DNA of 64,000 nt from JAIOQJ01 sp963718635 (GCA_963718635.1 OY970367.1:2046001-2110000); one strand, 5' to 3'; counted from the first letter of the stretch, positions 24,411 to 33,798 are shown. Notes: generated by a model not told the origin, from the letters alone. A program made the numbers and translations.

Positions 24411-25303
24411 TCACCGTTTCAGAAACGGGTCGATGGCCATACGGTCGCTTGTTATTTTCGCCGCTCGTTCTAACGAGGGCCTTGCTTCCTCGCGTTTGGC
24501 GTCGAACCAGAGTTGCACGCCCAACACGAATAGCAGCCGAGGATCGTTTGGTTCGGCGGCCAACGATTCGCGGCAGATTCCCTAAGTGGCGATCGTAGGC
24601 AGCGGGGTTTAACCGATAGAGTTCGCGCGACTTGAAGCGGAAGTCGGGCCAATCGGGTTTTAATTTCATTCCTGCGCGGATGCTCGCGTCTGCCTCATCG
24701 TACTTGCCGGCGGCGAACTGGGCTTGCACAACATAAACCAGGCGGATGCATCTTCGGCGCAAGCACCGTTGCCCGCCGAAAGTGTTCGAGCGCTCGACCA
24801 TGCGCACCGTTGCCGAACGCTTCACGCCCCTGCTCGACCTGACGGTCGGCTTCGACACGAGGTTTGCCGGCTGCACGCGCCAAGGGCAACTCACCCGGCT
24901 TGATTCCCAGATCGACCTCTTTTGCTTTTTTCTCAACGCGGGCAGGCAGGGCTTTTGGCTGAGGTTCGGGACGAATGACCACAAATCGATCTGGGTCTGC
25001 GACTGCTTCGACAACTTCCTCGGCGCGAGCCGGAATCAAGATGGGCACGACTACGACCTGTGGTGGAGGAACGATGACCGTTTGGGAAAACCAGGGGGAA
25101 GGCAGTCCGTAAAAACCGCCATACCCGTATTGAGAATAAAAAGTCCGGCCCGCGAAGCCGGAAATGCCGAAATGATGATTCTGATATTGGAACCCAAAAC
25201 CGCTGCGCACGGCGAACGAACTGCCGCCAATGAAAAATTGAGCCGGCGCGAGGTGCGGAGTAGCGATAGTCGTCAAGGCGGCCGCCATCCATAACCCGCG
25301 CAT
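24411..25303 (-). CDS. Exported TPR-like protein, frameshifted
   Basis: The N-terminal frame (25303 to about 24755) has a signal peptide (MRGLWMAAALTTIATPHLAP) and a Gly/Tyr/Phe-rich stretch (FYSQYGYGGFYG). It then has a proline/valine segment, a charged linker and the first TPR helix (REAFGNGAHGRALEHFRRAT). A second frame carries QAQFAAGKYDEADASIRAGM and PDWPDFRFKSRELYR. A third, ending at the stop at 24411, carries ESLAAEPNDPRLLFVLGVQL and FDAKREEARPSLERAAK. At least three indels (near 24756, 24728 and 24585) are needed to join them. Probably a periplasmic or surface scaffold protein. Confidence 0.65.
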
Positions 25304-25516
25304 CGAAAATCCTCTATTGAAGCTTCAACTAATTATCTATCAGCGGTGAGCAGATATCAAGCCTCATCCCAATAGGGCGAGCGGAACTGCGTGAGTAAGC
25401 AGCCGGGTTATGATCAAGAAGTCGTCTGCTCGCCATCTTCACTTGTAAGCCCATTTGCATTTCGACTGTATCCCTTCCTAGAATCAAAGAAACGACCTTA
25501 AGTGCGAGAAAGGCAT

Positions 25517-26251
25517 ATGCGTTGTCTCATTGCGATTCCGGTTTATAACGAAGCGGCCCACGTAACGCGAGTCTTAGCCGAAGTTCGCCGTTTCAGCCCG
25601 AATATTCTTGTCATCAACGATGGCTCGACCGACGGCACGGGTGGCTTGCTGGCTCAAGAGCCGGGCCTTGAACTTGTCACGCATCGCACGAATCGGGGCT
25701 ACGGCGCCGCTTTAATCTCGGCCTTTGCTTACGCCCGCAGTCACGATTTCGATGTGCTGGTGACAATGGACTGCGATGGGCAACATGAGCCCTCCCGCAT
25801 CCCGGTCCTCTTAGAAGCGATCCACGATGCAGACATCGTATCGGGCAGCCGTTACCTTCGAGATTTTCGGCAGGATACGCCGGCGCCGACCGATCGCCGG
25901 GCGGTGAACATGACCATCACGCGTGAAATCAACAGCCGTTGCGGGCTCGACATTACTGATGCCTTTTGCGGCTTTAAGGCCTACCGCCGCGAAGCACTGG
26001 ACAAGCTGCGAATTACGGAGACGGGCTGGGGCATGCCGTTGCAATTATCGGCGCAGGCTGCGCAAGCGGGCTTGCGGATCAAAGAAATCGGCGTGCCACG
26101 GCTCTATCTTGACCCAACGCGAGCGTTCGGCGGCATGTTGAACGATGCCGACACCCGGCTCGCCTATTATCGCCAAGTTCTCGACGATGCCTGCCGCGTT
26201 CAAACGGCAGCCTTTTTCCAGGCAGATGCGCTCTGCTCCAGTTGGTCTTGA
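25517..26251 (+). CDS. Family 2 glycosyltransferase (dolichol-phosphate-mannose synthase-like)
   Basis: The start at 25517 follows GAAAGG. GT-A fold: LIAIPVYNEAAHVTRVLAEV, ILVINDGSTDGTGG, NRGYGAALISAF and TMDCDGQHEPSRIP, where DCDGQ is the DxD-type metal site. A later SGSRYLRDFRQDTPAP segment and DAFCGFKAYRREAL are typical of the DPM1-like polyprenyl-phosphate sugar transferases. No C-terminal membrane helices are present, so it acts at the inner face of the membrane or in the cytosol. A hairpin follows at 26290-26369. Confidence 0.9.
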   Translation: MRCLIAIPVYNEAAHVTRVLAEVRRFSPNILVINDGSTDGTGGLLAQEPGLELVTHRTNRGYGAALISAFAYARSHDFDVLVTMDCDGQHEPSRIPVLLEAIHDADIVSGSRYLRDFRQDTPAPTDRRAVNMTITREINSRCGLDITDAFCGFKAYRREALDKLRITETGWGMPLQLSAQAAQAGLRIKEIGVPRLYLDPTRAFGGMLNDADTRLAYYRQVLDDACRVQTAAFFQADALCSSWS

Positions 26252-26289
26252 GCGATATCCGGTGAATCGCTCCCTCACACGAAAAGGCT

Positions 26290-26369
26290 CCGACAAAAAG
26301 ATGGCGGCAAAAATATAAAAAGAAATCAAATTCTTGGTTTTATATTTTTGCCGCTATCTTTTTGTCCGG
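26290..26369. terminator. Large AT-rich inverted repeat, probable terminator
   Basis: The left arm 26290-26320 (CCGACAAAAAGATGGCGGCA then AAAATATAAAA) pairs with 26337-26369 over about 30 bases with few mismatches around a 16-base loop. It lies between the glycosyltransferase and sulfatase genes. Confidence 0.75.
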
Positions 26370-26412
26370 ACTTTCTGAATACTGGCCGGAACAGTAGCTA
26401 GTGAGCCAATTA

Positions 26413-27831
26413 ATGACGCACCATCTTTCTAGTCAATTCGCTTTCGTCTTAGCCATCGTCGCATTCTCAGTGCCAACGGCGCCGGCTGCTGAGCCCATCA
26501 AGAAGCCTAATATCATTTTCATCTTGGCTGACGATCTTGGTATGTTCGAGCTCGGCTGCTACGGGCAGACTAAAATCAAAACGCCGAGCATCGACAAGCT
26601 GGCTGCGGAAGGAATGCGTTTCACCCAGTTCTATACCGGCAATGCTGTCTGCGCTCCTTCGCGCTGTGTCTTGATGACGGGGAAACATGCGGGGCATGCC
26701 TTCATCCGCAACAACGTGGAAGCCAAGCCGGAAGGGCAATTTCCCATTCCAGCCGACACAATTACCATCGCCAAGCTGCTCCAAGCCAATGGCTATGCCA
26801 CTGCCGCCATTGGCAAATGGGGCCTGGGCAATATGGAGTCGGAAGGGAGCCCGCTCAAACAGGGCTTCGATTTCTTCTTCGGCTACAACTGTCAACGTCA
26901 TGCTCACAATCACTATCCATCCTGGCTCTGGAAGAACGACAAAAAGATCACGCTGGAAGGGAACAACGATGGCGATACAGGCAAGACCTATTCGCACGAC
27001 CTAATGGAAGCCGAAGCGCTCGAATTCATCCAGGCGAACAAGGGGAAGCCATTCTTTCTCTACGTGCCATTCACGATCCCCCATTTGGCGCTGCAAGTGC
27101 CGGACGATTCGCTTAACGAGTACAAAGGGAAGTTCGATGAAGTGCCGTACAAAGGGGGCCAAGGGTATCGGCCGCACGACTTTCCACATGCCGTTTACGC
27201 GGCCATGATTACGCGGATGGATCGCAGCGTGGGCCGTATTGTCGAGCGTATCAAAGAACTGAAGCTGGATGAAAACACCCTGATCATCTTCACCAGTGAT
27301 AACGGACCAATCGGCGGCCTCGCAGGCACCGATGCGAAATTCTTTGGCTCACTCGGCTCCTTCCGAGGAATGAAAGGTAGTCTCTATGAAGGCGGCATCC
27401 GCACGCCGTTCATTGCCCGCTGGCCGGGAAAGATCAAAGCCGGCGTTACGAGCGATTTGGTTGCCGTCTTCTACGACATCCTGCCAACGCTGTGCGACAT
27501 TAGCGGCGCAGAAAAACCAAAAGAAATTGACGGCCAAAGCATTGTGCCGACTTTGCTCGGCAATGGCGAACAAAACAAGCACGGCTTCCTTTACTGGGAA
27601 TTTCCAGCGTACGGCGGACAGCAGGCGGTACGCATGGTCGATTGGAAAGGCGTGCGGCAGGCATTGAATAAAGGCAAGGTCGTGACCGAACTTTACAACT
27701 TGAAAGACGATATTGGCGAGAAGACGGACCTCGCCGAAAAACATCCGGAGATCTTAGCGCAAATCGAAGAGATTATGAAAACACAGCATGTGCCTTCGGC
27801 GGCATTTCCGATGAAAGCATTGGACAAGTAG
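26413..27831 (+). CDS. Arylsulfatase (sulfatase family, exported)
   Basis: Removes sulfate esters, in planctomycetes typically from algal polysaccharides. MTHHLSSQFAFVLAIVAFSV is a signal peptide; the frame also allows a GTG start at 26401. KPNIIFILADDLGMFELGCY holds the metal-binding Asp pair. NAVCAPSRCVLMTGKHAGHA holds the C-x-P-S-R motif whose Cys becomes formylglycine. IIFTSDNGPIGG provides the second metal site. The C-terminus has the ELYNLKDDIGEKTDLAEKHP pattern. Full length for family S1. An anaerobic or FGE-type maturase must be encoded elsewhere. Confidence 0.95.
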   Translation: MTHHLSSQFAFVLAIVAFSVPTAPAAEPIKKPNIIFILADDLGMFELGCYGQTKIKTPSIDKLAAEGMRFTQFYTGNAVCAPSRCVLMTGKHAGHAFIRNNVEAKPEGQFPIPADTITIAKLLQANGYATAAIGKWGLGNMESEGSPLKQGFDFFFGYNCQRHAHNHYPSWLWKNDKKITLEGNNDGDTGKTYSHDLMEAEALEFIQANKGKPFFLYVPFTIPHLALQVPDDSLNEYKGKFDEVPYKGGQGYRPHDFPHAVYAAMITRMDRSVGRIVERIKELKLDENTLIIFTSDNGPIGGLAGTDAKFFGSLGSFRGMKGSLYEGGIRTPFIARWPGKIKAGVTSDLVAVFYDILPTLCDISGAEKPKEIDGQSIVPTLLGNGEQNKHGFLYWEFPAYGGQQAVRMVDWKGVRQALNKGKVVTELYNLKDDIGEKTDLAEKHPEILAQIEEIMKTQHVPSAAFPMKALDK

Positions 27832-27852
27832 CCGCCGTTCGCTTTATCCACA

Positions 27853-28734
27853 TCACTTCTTCTTCGCTTCCATCGCTTTCTTCACCGCCGAACCCAAATC
27901 GGCCGGTGTGTCGGCGATGGCGATGCCAGCCGCTTTCAACGCGGTGATCTTGTCTTTTGCTGAGCCGGAGCCTCCGGAGATGATGGCGCCGGCATGGCCC
28001 ATACGCCGACCTTCCGGCGCTGTTTGACCCGCAATGAAAGCAGCGACCGGTTTTTTGACGTGCTTGGACACATATTCGGCCGCGCGCTCTTCCGCTGTGC
28101 CGCCGATTTCGCCGATCATTAAGATCGCTTCCGTGCCGGGATCTTCTTCGAACATCTTCAGCAGGTCGATCTGATTGGTGCCAATGATCGGATCGCCGCC
28201 GATGCCGACGCAAGTTGATTGACCGAGACCTAAGCTCGTTAGTTGGAAGACCGCTTCATAAGTGAGCGTACCCGAACGGCTGATAAGGCCTACGGTACCA
28301 GGCTTATGGATATAGCCGGGCATAATGCCGATCTTGCACTGGCCGGGCGTAATGATGCCGGGACAGTTCGGACCGATCAGCTTGCTGCCGGGCCGTTCTT
28401 TCATGAAGCGCATGACACGTGCCATGTCAAGGACCGGAATTCCTTCGGTAATGGCAACGATCACGCCGATGCCGGCGTCGGCGGCTTCCATGATCGCGTC
28501 GGCCGCGCCGCTCGCCGGAACGAAGATCATGCTCGCATTCGCGCCGGTCTTCGACATGGCTTCGTGAACCGTGTTGAAGAGGGGAAAGCCGTCTTGGACG
28601 GTTCCACCCTTGCCGGGCTTCACGCCGCCGACGATCTGCGTGCCGTACTCGCGGCACTGAATGGCATGAAAGGTTCCCGACTTGCCGAGACCCTGCACGA
28701 CGACTTTGGTGTTCTTATTGACGAGGATGCTCAT
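27853..28734 (-). CDS. sucD: Succinyl-CoA synthetase (ADP/GDP-forming) subunit alpha
   Basis: TCA-cycle enzyme that makes ATP or GTP from succinyl-CoA together with SucC. Seen: VVVQGLGKSGTFHAIQCREY (CoA-binding Rossmann part), GPNCPGIITPGQCKIGIMPG, GLISRSGTLTYEAVFQLT, and the phosphohistidine loop RRMGHAGAIISGGSGSA with His247. Length (293) is standard. The gene is convergent with the sulfatase gene. Its partner sucC is on the same strand but 2.1 kb upstream, with small genes between them. Confidence 0.96.
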   Translation of the reverse strand: MSILVNKNTKVVVQGLGKSGTFHAIQCREYGTQIVGGVKPGKGGTVQDGFPLFNTVHEAMSKTGANASMIFVPASGAADAIMEAADAGIGVIVAITEGIPVLDMARVMRFMKERPGSKLIGPNCPGIITPGQCKIGIMPGYIHKPGTVGLISRSGTLTYEAVFQLTSLGLGQSTCVGIGGDPIIGTNQIDLLKMFEEDPGTEAILMIGEIGGTAEERAAEYVSKHVKKPVAAFIAGQTAPEGRRMGHAGAIISGGSGSAKDKITALKAAGIAIADTPADLGSAVKKAMEAKKK

Positions 28735-28755
28735 GGAAACTCTTTAAGGGGGAAC

Positions 28756-28974
28756 TTAATTCCGGAATGTTGGAAGGAATTCGATCGTTACGATATGAGA
28801 CAAACTGACGATTAGTTCGTCGCCGGTGGCTTCCGTACCCAACTTGACGATGGAGAAATCCACAGATGCCATTTCCGGGTGGCGCACTTCCACGATAATG
28901 TTGAGTGAAAGCCGCATCTGAAAAGGCCGGAAAGGCTGCTGTCGTAATATTGCTTTCAATTCAAGCGGATCCAT
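28756..28974 (-). CDS. Small planctomycete protein, 'PFRPF' type, second of a pair
   Basis: The start at 28974 gives a 72-residue protein with MDPLELKAILRQQPFRPFQM, RLSLNIIVEVRHPEMASVDF and DELIVSLSHIVTIEFLP. It looks like a shortened paralogue of the next gene upstream: a helix then a small beta barrel. Such proteins are common and uncharacterised in planctomycetes. Its start overlaps the upstream gene by 14 bases, and sucD follows after 21 bases. Confidence 0.65.
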   Translation of the reverse strand: MDPLELKAILRQQPFRPFQMRLSLNIIVEVRHPEMASVDFSIVKLGTEATGDELIVSLSHIVTIEFLPTFRN

Positions 28975-29230
28975 GACCGACCCCTCCAGCGAATGCGCTG
29001 CTCGCCAACTCGGTCGCTTCCTTGATGTCGGAAAAAGCAATCCGAACATAATCGATTGACTTGGTAGTTGCTCGGTCAAGCACGTAAGGAAGGCGCACGG
29101 TCAAGCCGGAAGGGATGAGCATGAAGTCGCCGAATCCCCGCAATTCGTACGTTCGTCCGTCGTGAAGATGGACGAGCAACGGAGTAAATGGGACGCGCCG
29201 AACCAGTGTAACAAGTTCGTTGTAAGTCAT
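28961..29230 (-). CDS. Small planctomycete protein, 'PFTPL' type, first of a pair
   Basis: An 89-residue protein that begins MTYNELVTLVRRVPFTPLLV and continues HLHDGRTYELRGFGDFMLIP and SIDYVRIAFSDIKEATELAS. The helix-plus-beta-sheet pattern and the PF-x-PL-x-V-x-L-x-DGR motif match the neighbour 28756-28974. Function unknown. It overlaps that gene and lies on the sucC-sucD strand. Confidence 0.65.
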   Translation of the reverse strand: MTYNELVTLVRRVPFTPLLVHLHDGRTYELRGFGDFMLIPSGLTVRLPYVLDRATTKSIDYVRIAFSDIKEATELASSAFAGGVGHGSA

Positions 29231-29263
29231 TTTCGGTCTCTCAAGATGTTTGCTCCACCAATA

Positions 29264-29578
29264 TCACGCGGAATTTTTCTGCCTAATTACTTCCGCAAGA
29301 TAAGCCGCGAGCCGATTATTCGATTGGTACATATGGCTGCGACTTCCGGCCAGAGCCAGGTAACCACCGAGCGCGAATAAGATCAAACTGGCGAACACCA
29401 ACACCGTGTCTGATTCACGAAACATCACCGTCCAGAAACCAAGAAGCAGCCCGCCTCCAGCCGCTAACAATCCAAATAAGATTTCGATTTTAGCCCAGAG
29501 CTTGCTCAAAGGGCGATGGCCTGTATCTCGAAGCAAACGATCTACGGCCGCGTTGATCGGCAACTGTTCTAAATGCAT
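29264..29578 (-). CDS. Small inner-membrane protein with two helices
   Basis: The 104-residue sequence has two hydrophobic segments (ILFGLLAAGGGLLLGFWTVM and VLVFASLILFALGGYLALAG) separated by a short charged turn (FRESD). An amphipathic N-terminus and a C-terminal MYQSNNRLAAYLAEVIRQK helix flank them. Probably a small membrane protein with cytosolic ends. Family not recognised. It starts 8 bases after the lipoprotein gene. Confidence 0.65.
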   Translation of the reverse strand: MHLEQLPINAAVDRLLRDTGHRPLSKLWAKIEILFGLLAAGGGLLLGFWTVMFRESDTVLVFASLILFALGGYLALAGSRSHMYQSNNRLAAYLAEVIRQKNSA

Positions 29579-29585
29579 TTCGACC

Positions 29586-30482
29586 TCATTTTACTTCAAC
29601 ATCGCCTACCACCCATTCGCCATTCGCTTCTTTGTTCATCGTCAGCTTGAACGTCTTGGGCATCTTTTTGTCGGCGTCCTGGGCGATGATTTCGAAGAGC
29701 GCCGGTTTGCCGGCCGCGACTTCGCGGTGGGCGAACGCGTATTCGGTGTAAGCACCTTTTCTCCATTCGCCGATCTCGCGCATCACCAGCGCGCGGTCGT
29801 ACCCTCTGGCGGCGTTGGATGGAGCTTTGCTCCAATAGTGGTCCTGCTTCCATTTTGTTGATAGCAGAGATTCCGCCAGTCTGGGATCGCCGCCTAACAC
29901 GTTTTCGACGAAGCATTGGGCCGCCAATTGAGCGCCGACAAGATCCGGCCCGGGCGAATCGACGTTGTAGGAATCAACAACAAAGGGTGAGCGGTGCAGC
30001 CAATCGACCTGCCAGCCCGTCTTGCCCGAGGGCGTCAGCCGCAGCACGAAACCTTCATGCTTGCCGGCTTCGGTTGCCACTTGGCCATAGAAGAAAGGCC
30101 CTGTCGCAGTATCGATCATCGAGACCGAATCCGGAAACTTGCCCGTCGCCATCTTCTTGAGATATTCGTTGACGCGATCGGGGTCGTATTCGAGTTCGTT
30201 TCCTTCCCGAGGCCAAGCAATCTTCTTCTTGAAAGCGAGTGACAGATCGTTGGCGCTTACTTCGCCTTTTTGGAGCATCTGCAAAAAGCGCAGAGCGAAT
30301 TCCGACGCGGGCAACTGCTTCGCTTGCTCGCCTGGCTTTTCTTTCTCTTTGGAATCCGATTCGGGTTTGGGCGCTACTTTTAAACTGTCCGGATCGGACT
30401 TACTACACCCGGTAGAGACAAGGGCGAAGTACAACAGAAGCGCCCATCCTCCGCCAAAGTTCCGTCGCGATGCTCCAAGCAC
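29586..30482 (-). CDS. Lipoprotein of unknown function
   Basis: A lipobox is visible (ALLLYFALVSTGCSKSD). A charged linker rich in Lys and Glu follows (PKPESDSKEKEKPGEQAKQL), then a globular domain with FALRFLQMLQKGEVSANDLS, TATGPFFYGQVATEAGKHEG and CFVENVLGGDPRLAESLLS. The C-terminal part (ALFEIIAQDADKKMPKTFKL) resembles nuclear-transport-factor-2-like or DUF-type sheets, but I cannot name a family. It is membrane-anchored and lies between sucC and sucD. Confidence 0.7.
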   Translation of the reverse strand: MLGASRRNFGGGWALLLYFALVSTGCSKSDPDSLKVAPKPESDSKEKEKPGEQAKQLPASEFALRFLQMLQKGEVSANDLSLAFKKKIAWPREGNELEYDPDRVNEYLKKMATGKFPDSVSMIDTATGPFFYGQVATEAGKHEGFVLRLTPSGKTGWQVDWLHRSPFVVDSYNVDSPGPDLVGAQLAAQCFVENVLGGDPRLAESLLSTKWKQDHYWSKAPSNAARGYDRALVMREIGEWRKGAYTEYAFAHREVAAGKPALFEIIAQDADKKMPKTFKLTMNKEANGEWVVGDVEVK

Positions 30483-30549
30483 GTTGCACCTCCATGAAAG
30501 CGGGGCGGAGAGGCAGCCCCAGTTTGATTGGCGTCGGCTACAAACTCAA

Positions 30550-30789
30550 CTACTGCGTCGAAACTTGATCTCTTGGCCAAGTCGCCATTACACCCGGCCA
30601 CATCGTTGCTGCAAGCGCGCGATCTTCCGCTTCGATTTCTTTGTAAATCTGGTCCGTGTCTTCCGGCCATTCCCTAACCGGCGCCATGTGAAACGTAATC
30701 ATAACCTTCTCACCGGAAGCGAATGGCAAAGGCTCTGTAGGCCGAAACACCCCATTGTCGTAGATCGCTTCGACAGTTATCGCAGGAAT
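30550..30789 (-). CDS. AF2212-like (DUF104) antitoxin-type protein with a non-ATG start
   Basis: The frame reads PAITVEAIYDNGVFRPTEPL then PFASGEKVMITFH, which is the DUF104/AF2212-like small beta-barrel family often paired with VapC toxins. The first ATG is inside the barrel (30750), so the real start must be upstream. An ATT at 30787-30789 stands where ATG is expected, six bases after AGGAGG. Either ATT is the start codon or the base is a sequence change. No toxin gene follows, so this is an orphan. It lies 33 bases after sucC. Confidence 0.6.
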   Translation of the reverse strand: MPAITVEAIYDNGVFRPTEPLPFASGEKVMITFHMAPVREWPEDTDQIYKEIEAEDRALAATMWPGVMATWPRDQVSTQ

Positions 30790-30821
30790 TTTCTTCCTCC
30801 TCTGGGCGATGTTTCATCATT

Positions 30822-32018
30822 CTACCGCGCCGCGGCTACGACCATCTTTGCCGCTTCGGTCAGGCCTGCCGCACTACGGATCATCGGGAGTTCCGCCTTC
30901 ACGCCTTCCAATATCTCGCGGGCTTTTTCAACGTTGGTGCCTTCGAGGCGCACCACCACGGGCACTTTGAAACCGACTTCCCGGCCTGCTTTCACCAAGG
31001 CATCGGCGATTAAATCGCACTTGGCGATGCCGCCGAAAATGTTGACAAGAATCCCTTTCACTTTGGGGTCGCCGAGGATAATGCGAAAGGCTTCGCTGGC
31101 GCCTTCGGGAGTAACGCCGCCGCCGACATCGAGGAAGTTGGCCGGGTTGCCGCCGTGGTACTTGATGATGTCCATCGTTCCCATCGCCAAGCCGGCGCCG
31201 TTGACCAAGCAACCGATGTTGCCATCGAGCTGGATGAAATTGAGATTCGCCTTCGCAGCGCGAATCTCGGCCGGATTCTCTTCGGCTAAATCGCGTAGTG
31301 CGGCGATATCTGGGTGGCGAAAGAGCGCGTTGTCGTCAAAGTCGATCTTGGCATCGAGCACAACGACCTGACCCTGCTTCGACACGATCAACGGATTGAT
31401 CTCGGCAATGCTGCAATCCTTTTCGAGGAATACCTGGCTTAGCGCCATGAAGATCTTCTCGGCCTGGGCAACCTGATCGCCATGAAAGCCGAGCTCGAAG
31501 GCCAGCCGTCGCGCCTGATACGGCAGCAGGCCGATCTCGGGAGGAACGGGAATCTTAATGATCTTTTCCGGATGGGTAGCTGCTACATCTTCGATATCGA
31601 CGCCGCCCTCGGCACAAGCCATTACCACGGGGAGGCCGATCGTCCGATCGAGCACCATGCCGACGTATATCTCGCGCTCAATGTCTGCCGCCACTTGCAC
31701 CAAAAGCTTCGACACCTTTTGGCCGTCGGCGCCGGTCTGCTTGGTGACGAGCGGATATTTCAACATCACGTCGGCGAACTTGGTGATGTCCTCCCCTTTG
31801 GGGATGTACTTCACGCCGCCGAAGTTGGCGCCTGAGTCTTTGAAGGCGCCTTTGCCTCGGCCGCCGGCATGGACTTGGGCCTTCAAAACGATGGCGTTGA
31901 CGCCGAGTTTATCGAACGCCTCAGCCGCTTCCTTGGCGGAAGAAACGACAATGGCCTTCGGAATGGGAGCGCCGGCCGCTTCGAGAAGTGCCTTCGCCTG
32001 ATATTCGTGAATCTTCAT
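30822..32018 (-). CDS. sucC: Succinyl-CoA synthetase (ADP/GDP-forming) subunit beta
   Basis: Begins MKIHEYQAKALLEAAGAPIP, the ATP-grasp opening of SucC, followed by VLKAQVHAGGRGKGAFKDSG (nucleotide-binding), CSIAEINPLIVSKQGQVVVL and the C-terminal GCLVNGAGLAMGTMDIIKYH and VNIFGGIAKCDLIADALVKA, which form the CoA-ligase part. Length (398) is standard. It would pair with SucD. In most bacteria the two genes are adjacent; here five small genes intervene. Confidence 0.96.
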   Translation of the reverse strand: MKIHEYQAKALLEAAGAPIPKAIVVSSAKEAAEAFDKLGVNAIVLKAQVHAGGRGKGAFKDSGANFGGVKYIPKGEDITKFADVMLKYPLVTKQTGADGQKVSKLLVQVAADIEREIYVGMVLDRTIGLPVVMACAEGGVDIEDVAATHPEKIIKIPVPPEIGLLPYQARRLAFELGFHGDQVAQAEKIFMALSQVFLEKDCSIAEINPLIVSKQGQVVVLDAKIDFDDNALFRHPDIAALRDLAEENPAEIRAAKANLNFIQLDGNIGCLVNGAGLAMGTMDIIKYHGGNPANFLDVGGGVTPEGASEAFRIILGDPKVKGILVNIFGGIAKCDLIADALVKAGREVGFKVPVVVRLEGTNVEKAREILEGVKAELPMIRSAAGLTEAAKMVVAAAR

Positions 32019-32122
32019 GCGTGAAGTTCCTGGAAATGGATGATGAGGGAGTTATAGCAGGCAGAGAGGAACATGGCCGTAAGTTACGGCCGTGCACGGC
32101 TCTTTTCGCTTACGCAGATGCC

Positions 32123-33698
32123 TCAACCATCTTGCATCACCGCGCGGGCGGCGTTCCAGCCGCAGGCGCCCATGACGCCACCGCCCGGATGTGTGGCAGC
32201 GCCGCAGAGGTATAGGCCGCGAATCGGCGTGCGATAGTTGGCAAAGCCGGCGCTGGGCGCAGGGAAAACATGCGGTCGAGCGACATGGCGCCTTGGAAGA
32301 TGTTGCCGCCCGTCAGGCCGTAAGTGCGTTCGAGATCGAGCGGGGTGATGATTTGTCGATTGATGACTGCTGCTTTGAAGTTGGGCGCATATTCATTGAC
32401 GATGTCGAAGCAGCGGTCGGCAAAGGCTTCTTTGATGGCGTCCCAATGGCCTTGGCGAAGCTTGTAAGGCGCGTATTGCACGAACATCGACATGAGATGT
32501 TTGCCGGGCGGGGCAAGCGTGTTGTCTACAGCACTGGCCAAGGTGCATTCGATAATCGGCGATTGCGATGGACGACCGTATTTAGAGTCGTCATAAGCAC
32601 GTTCCAGGTAATCGAAATCGGGACAAAGATGAATCGTGCCCTGATGTTGCGGACCAACCTGTGAACCGGGCAGGCATTTGAAGCTCGGCAGTTCGTTCAG
32701 CGCTACGTTGATCTTGAGGCTGGCGCTCGAGTAGTCGATAGCAGCCAAGCTCGCTCGGAAATTCTCGGGGAGCTGCGCGGATCCATTAGTTTGAAAAACG
32801 TCACGTTGCAGTCGGCACAGGAGACGACGCGCCGGGCGAGGAACTGCCGTCCATCGCTGAGGGCGACGCCGCCAACTTCGCCTTGCTTGATGAGCAGTTG
32901 GCCCACCTCTGCCTGGGTGATGATCTCGGCCCCCGCTGCCTGCGCCGAAGCGGCCAAGGCGTTGCTGATGCCACCCATGCCGCCGCGTACGTAACCCCAC
33001 ACGCCGCGAACGCCGTTGCACTCGCCCATTACGTGATGAAAAAGGACATAGGCAGTGCCTGGCATGGAGGGAGATGCCATCACGCCGATGACGGCATCGG
33101 TGGCGAGGGTCACTTTCAACTGTTCGGATTCGAACCAGCGATCGAGGATAGGTCGGGCTTCGCCGGTAAGAACCTCAATGGCTTCAACGCCGGCCTTGCC
33201 GAGCCCGCGAAAAGCGAGGCCAAGCTTGGCGAGCTTCCAGAAATCACTCAAGCGATTGGACCAAGGATCGGGCGGGGTCTGCACCAGAAGGGGCTCGAGA
33301 AAATCGGCGACTCGCGTGAGCATCGCTTCATAAGCCGGCAGCTTCTCGGCATCTTTCGTCGAAAATTTGCTTACCTCGCGGTGGCTTAATTCTCGATCGG
33401 AGCCCATCATCAGGTAACGGCCATCTGGAAAGGGCGTGAACGAAGAAGGAGATCGCGGCAGCATTTCAAAGCCGTACTTCTTCAGTTCCAGGTCGCGAAT
33501 GATTTCGGGTCGGAAGAGGCTGTTGACGTAGGCGGCTGTCGATACCTTGTAGCCGGGCCAGACTTCTTCGGTCACGCAACAGCCGCCGAGGACTTCACGG
33601 CGTTCGAGCACAAGAACCTTGTAGCCCGCTTTCGCCAGATAGGCGGCGGTCACCAAGCCGTTATGCCCCGCGCCAATGATGATGACATCGTGTGACAT
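32123..33698 (-). CDS. FAD-dependent oxidoreductase, phytoene-desaturase-like, split by two frameshifts
   Basis: The N-terminal frame has the FAD dinucleotide fold HDVIIIGAGHNGLVTAAYLA, LVLERREVLGGCCVTEEVWP and YVRGGMGGISNALAASAQAA. After an indel near 32776 a second frame gives QLPENFRASLAAIDYSSASL and LASAVDNTLAPPGKHLMSMF. After another near 32252 the third gives RTPIRGLYLCGAATHPGGGV and ends at 32123, the FAD-binding C-terminus of the carotenoid-desaturase/amine-oxidase family. Both indels sit at a GCGC, so the gene may be intact in the cell. The substrate is unknown; no carotenoid genes are nearby. Confidence 0.85.
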
Positions 33699-33704
33699 GA
33701 GTAG

Positions 33705-33798
33705 ACGACGCAGAGCGTCGAAGCGGACGTTCGACGCAGAGCGTCAAACGAGGGGAATGGCGAAGTTGCGAAGCGTCGAGTTCCTCGTTTGACGCTCT
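33705..33798. repeat. GACGCAGAGCGTC dispersed repeat, interrupted by the IS1182-like element
   Basis: GACGCAGAGCGTCGAAGCGG and GACGTTCGACGCAGAGCGTC lie in a block that ends CGTTTGACGCTCT at 33798. The block continues beyond the IS element as TCTGCGTCGAACGTC at 35461. Related sequence is at 15915-15970. Confidence 0.7.
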
